NCBI GenBank assembly: GCA_900763965.1
Contig: CAAFMG010000003.1
Coordinates: 1-24,364, forward strand
Reading direction: 5' to 3'
Source of the DNA: an uncultured Oscillospiraceae bacterium
Lineage (GTDB): Bacteria > Bacillota > Clostridia > Oscillospirales > Oscillospiraceae
Length of the DNA: 24,364 nt
Below, one piece after another: positions 24,125 to 24,364 of this stretch (its first letter is position 1; each line of letters starts with the position of its first letter). Both the position numbers and the translations under genes were made by a program. The notes beneath the pieces are model-generated. The model was not told the origin of the DNA, made no database searches, and saw nothing but the letters and a program-made list of their open reading frames with translations.

Positions 24125-24364
24125 TTATTTGTGGTCATTAAAGGCGGTGGGAGGAGGATCGGAGCGAGACGATGCTTCCTCTGCGGCCTTGCGCATGGTT
24201 GCAAGGCAGGTGCGGGCGGTGCTGATGGTGGTCAGCAGACCCAGAATGCCAAAAACTACCACGATCCACATCCCCAGGCCAAAGCGCTGCCGCAGCCAGG
24301 ATGCCAGATACAGGAAAAAACACATCGGAAACACCAAGGAGAATCCGAACTGTGTTACCCATAA
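24125..24364 (-). CDS. atpZ: AtpZ/AtpQ-like small membrane protein, 5' end beyond the window
   Basis: Minus-strand frame open to the window edge; at least 79 residues, start not visible. It begins LWVTQFGFSLVFPM and continues FLYLASWLRQRFGLGMW, the usual AtpZ pattern (TQ-G, then G/S-x-W-L-x-x-RFG), with two membrane helices and a charged tail (MRKAAEE). Proteins of this type sit first in many Bacillota atp operons and are linked to Mg2+/Ca2+ supply or Fo assembly. An internal TTG or GTG start would give a shorter protein but cut the conserved TQFG. Confidence 0.75.
   Translation of the reverse strand, partial: LWVTQFGFSLVFPMCFFLYLASWLRQRFGLGMWIVVVFGILGLLTTISTARTCLATMRKAAEEASSRSDPPPTAFNDHK

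Overview
The window looks like a chromosomal piece of an anaerobic, fermentative Clostridia genome (Bacillota, probably an uncultured Oscillospirales/Ruminococcaceae-like gut organism). This rests on gene content: rubrerythrin, YlmH, a DUF896 protein, YgiQ, paired HI0933-type and COG2509-type flavoproteins, strong AGGAGG-type ribosome binding sites, GC-rich genes with AT-rich sigma-A-like promoters, and an F-ATPase operon whose c subunit carries a Na+-type site. No database search was possible, so the taxonomic call is inference.

Layout, left to right. A + strand terminator of an unseen gene (1-27) is followed by a minus-strand rubrerythrin (90-590). Its rubredoxin tail is cut by a TGA exactly at the fourth cysteine, although the rest of the tail is still readable. 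Positions 692-1418 form a gene-free mobile-element-like block with 25-bp imperfect terminal inverted repeats and two tandem units of about 256 bp full of hairpins. A minus-strand operon follows (5893 down to 1416): ylmH, a DUF896 protein, a broken ygiQ, and a membrane-anchored Ntn hydrolase related to bile-salt hydrolase and penicillin acylase. A divergent promoter pair at 5890-5980 separates it from two translationally coupled flavoproteins on the + strand (6018-8824). Next comes a 425-bp regulatory gap holding a 71-nt near-perfect hairpin and a well-formed promoter.

Positions 9250-15197 hold a complete peptide ABC importer operon: two permeases, two ATPases and a lipoprotein binding protein, closed by a strong terminator. 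The binding protein is the most unusual object here. Its two halves are in swapped order: signal peptide, then the usual C-terminal half, then the usual N-terminal half. It therefore reads as a circular permutation of an SBP_bac_5 protein. Convergent asnS (15350-16741) has its own promoter and terminator. The right third is the minus-strand F1Fo ATP synthase operon atpZ-I-B-E-F-H-A-G-D-C (24364 down to 17028), complete except that the N-terminus of AtpZ runs off the window.

Functionally the window combines housekeeping genes (ATP synthase, AsnRS, ribosome-associated YlmH), peptide uptake, oxidative-stress protection and redox flavoproteins. Three loci show damage or rearrangement: the rubrerythrin tail, ygiQ, and the permuted binding protein. 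The best candidates for something undescribed are the permuted binding protein, the hairpin-rich repeat element, and the structured RNA-like hairpin upstream of the transporter operon.
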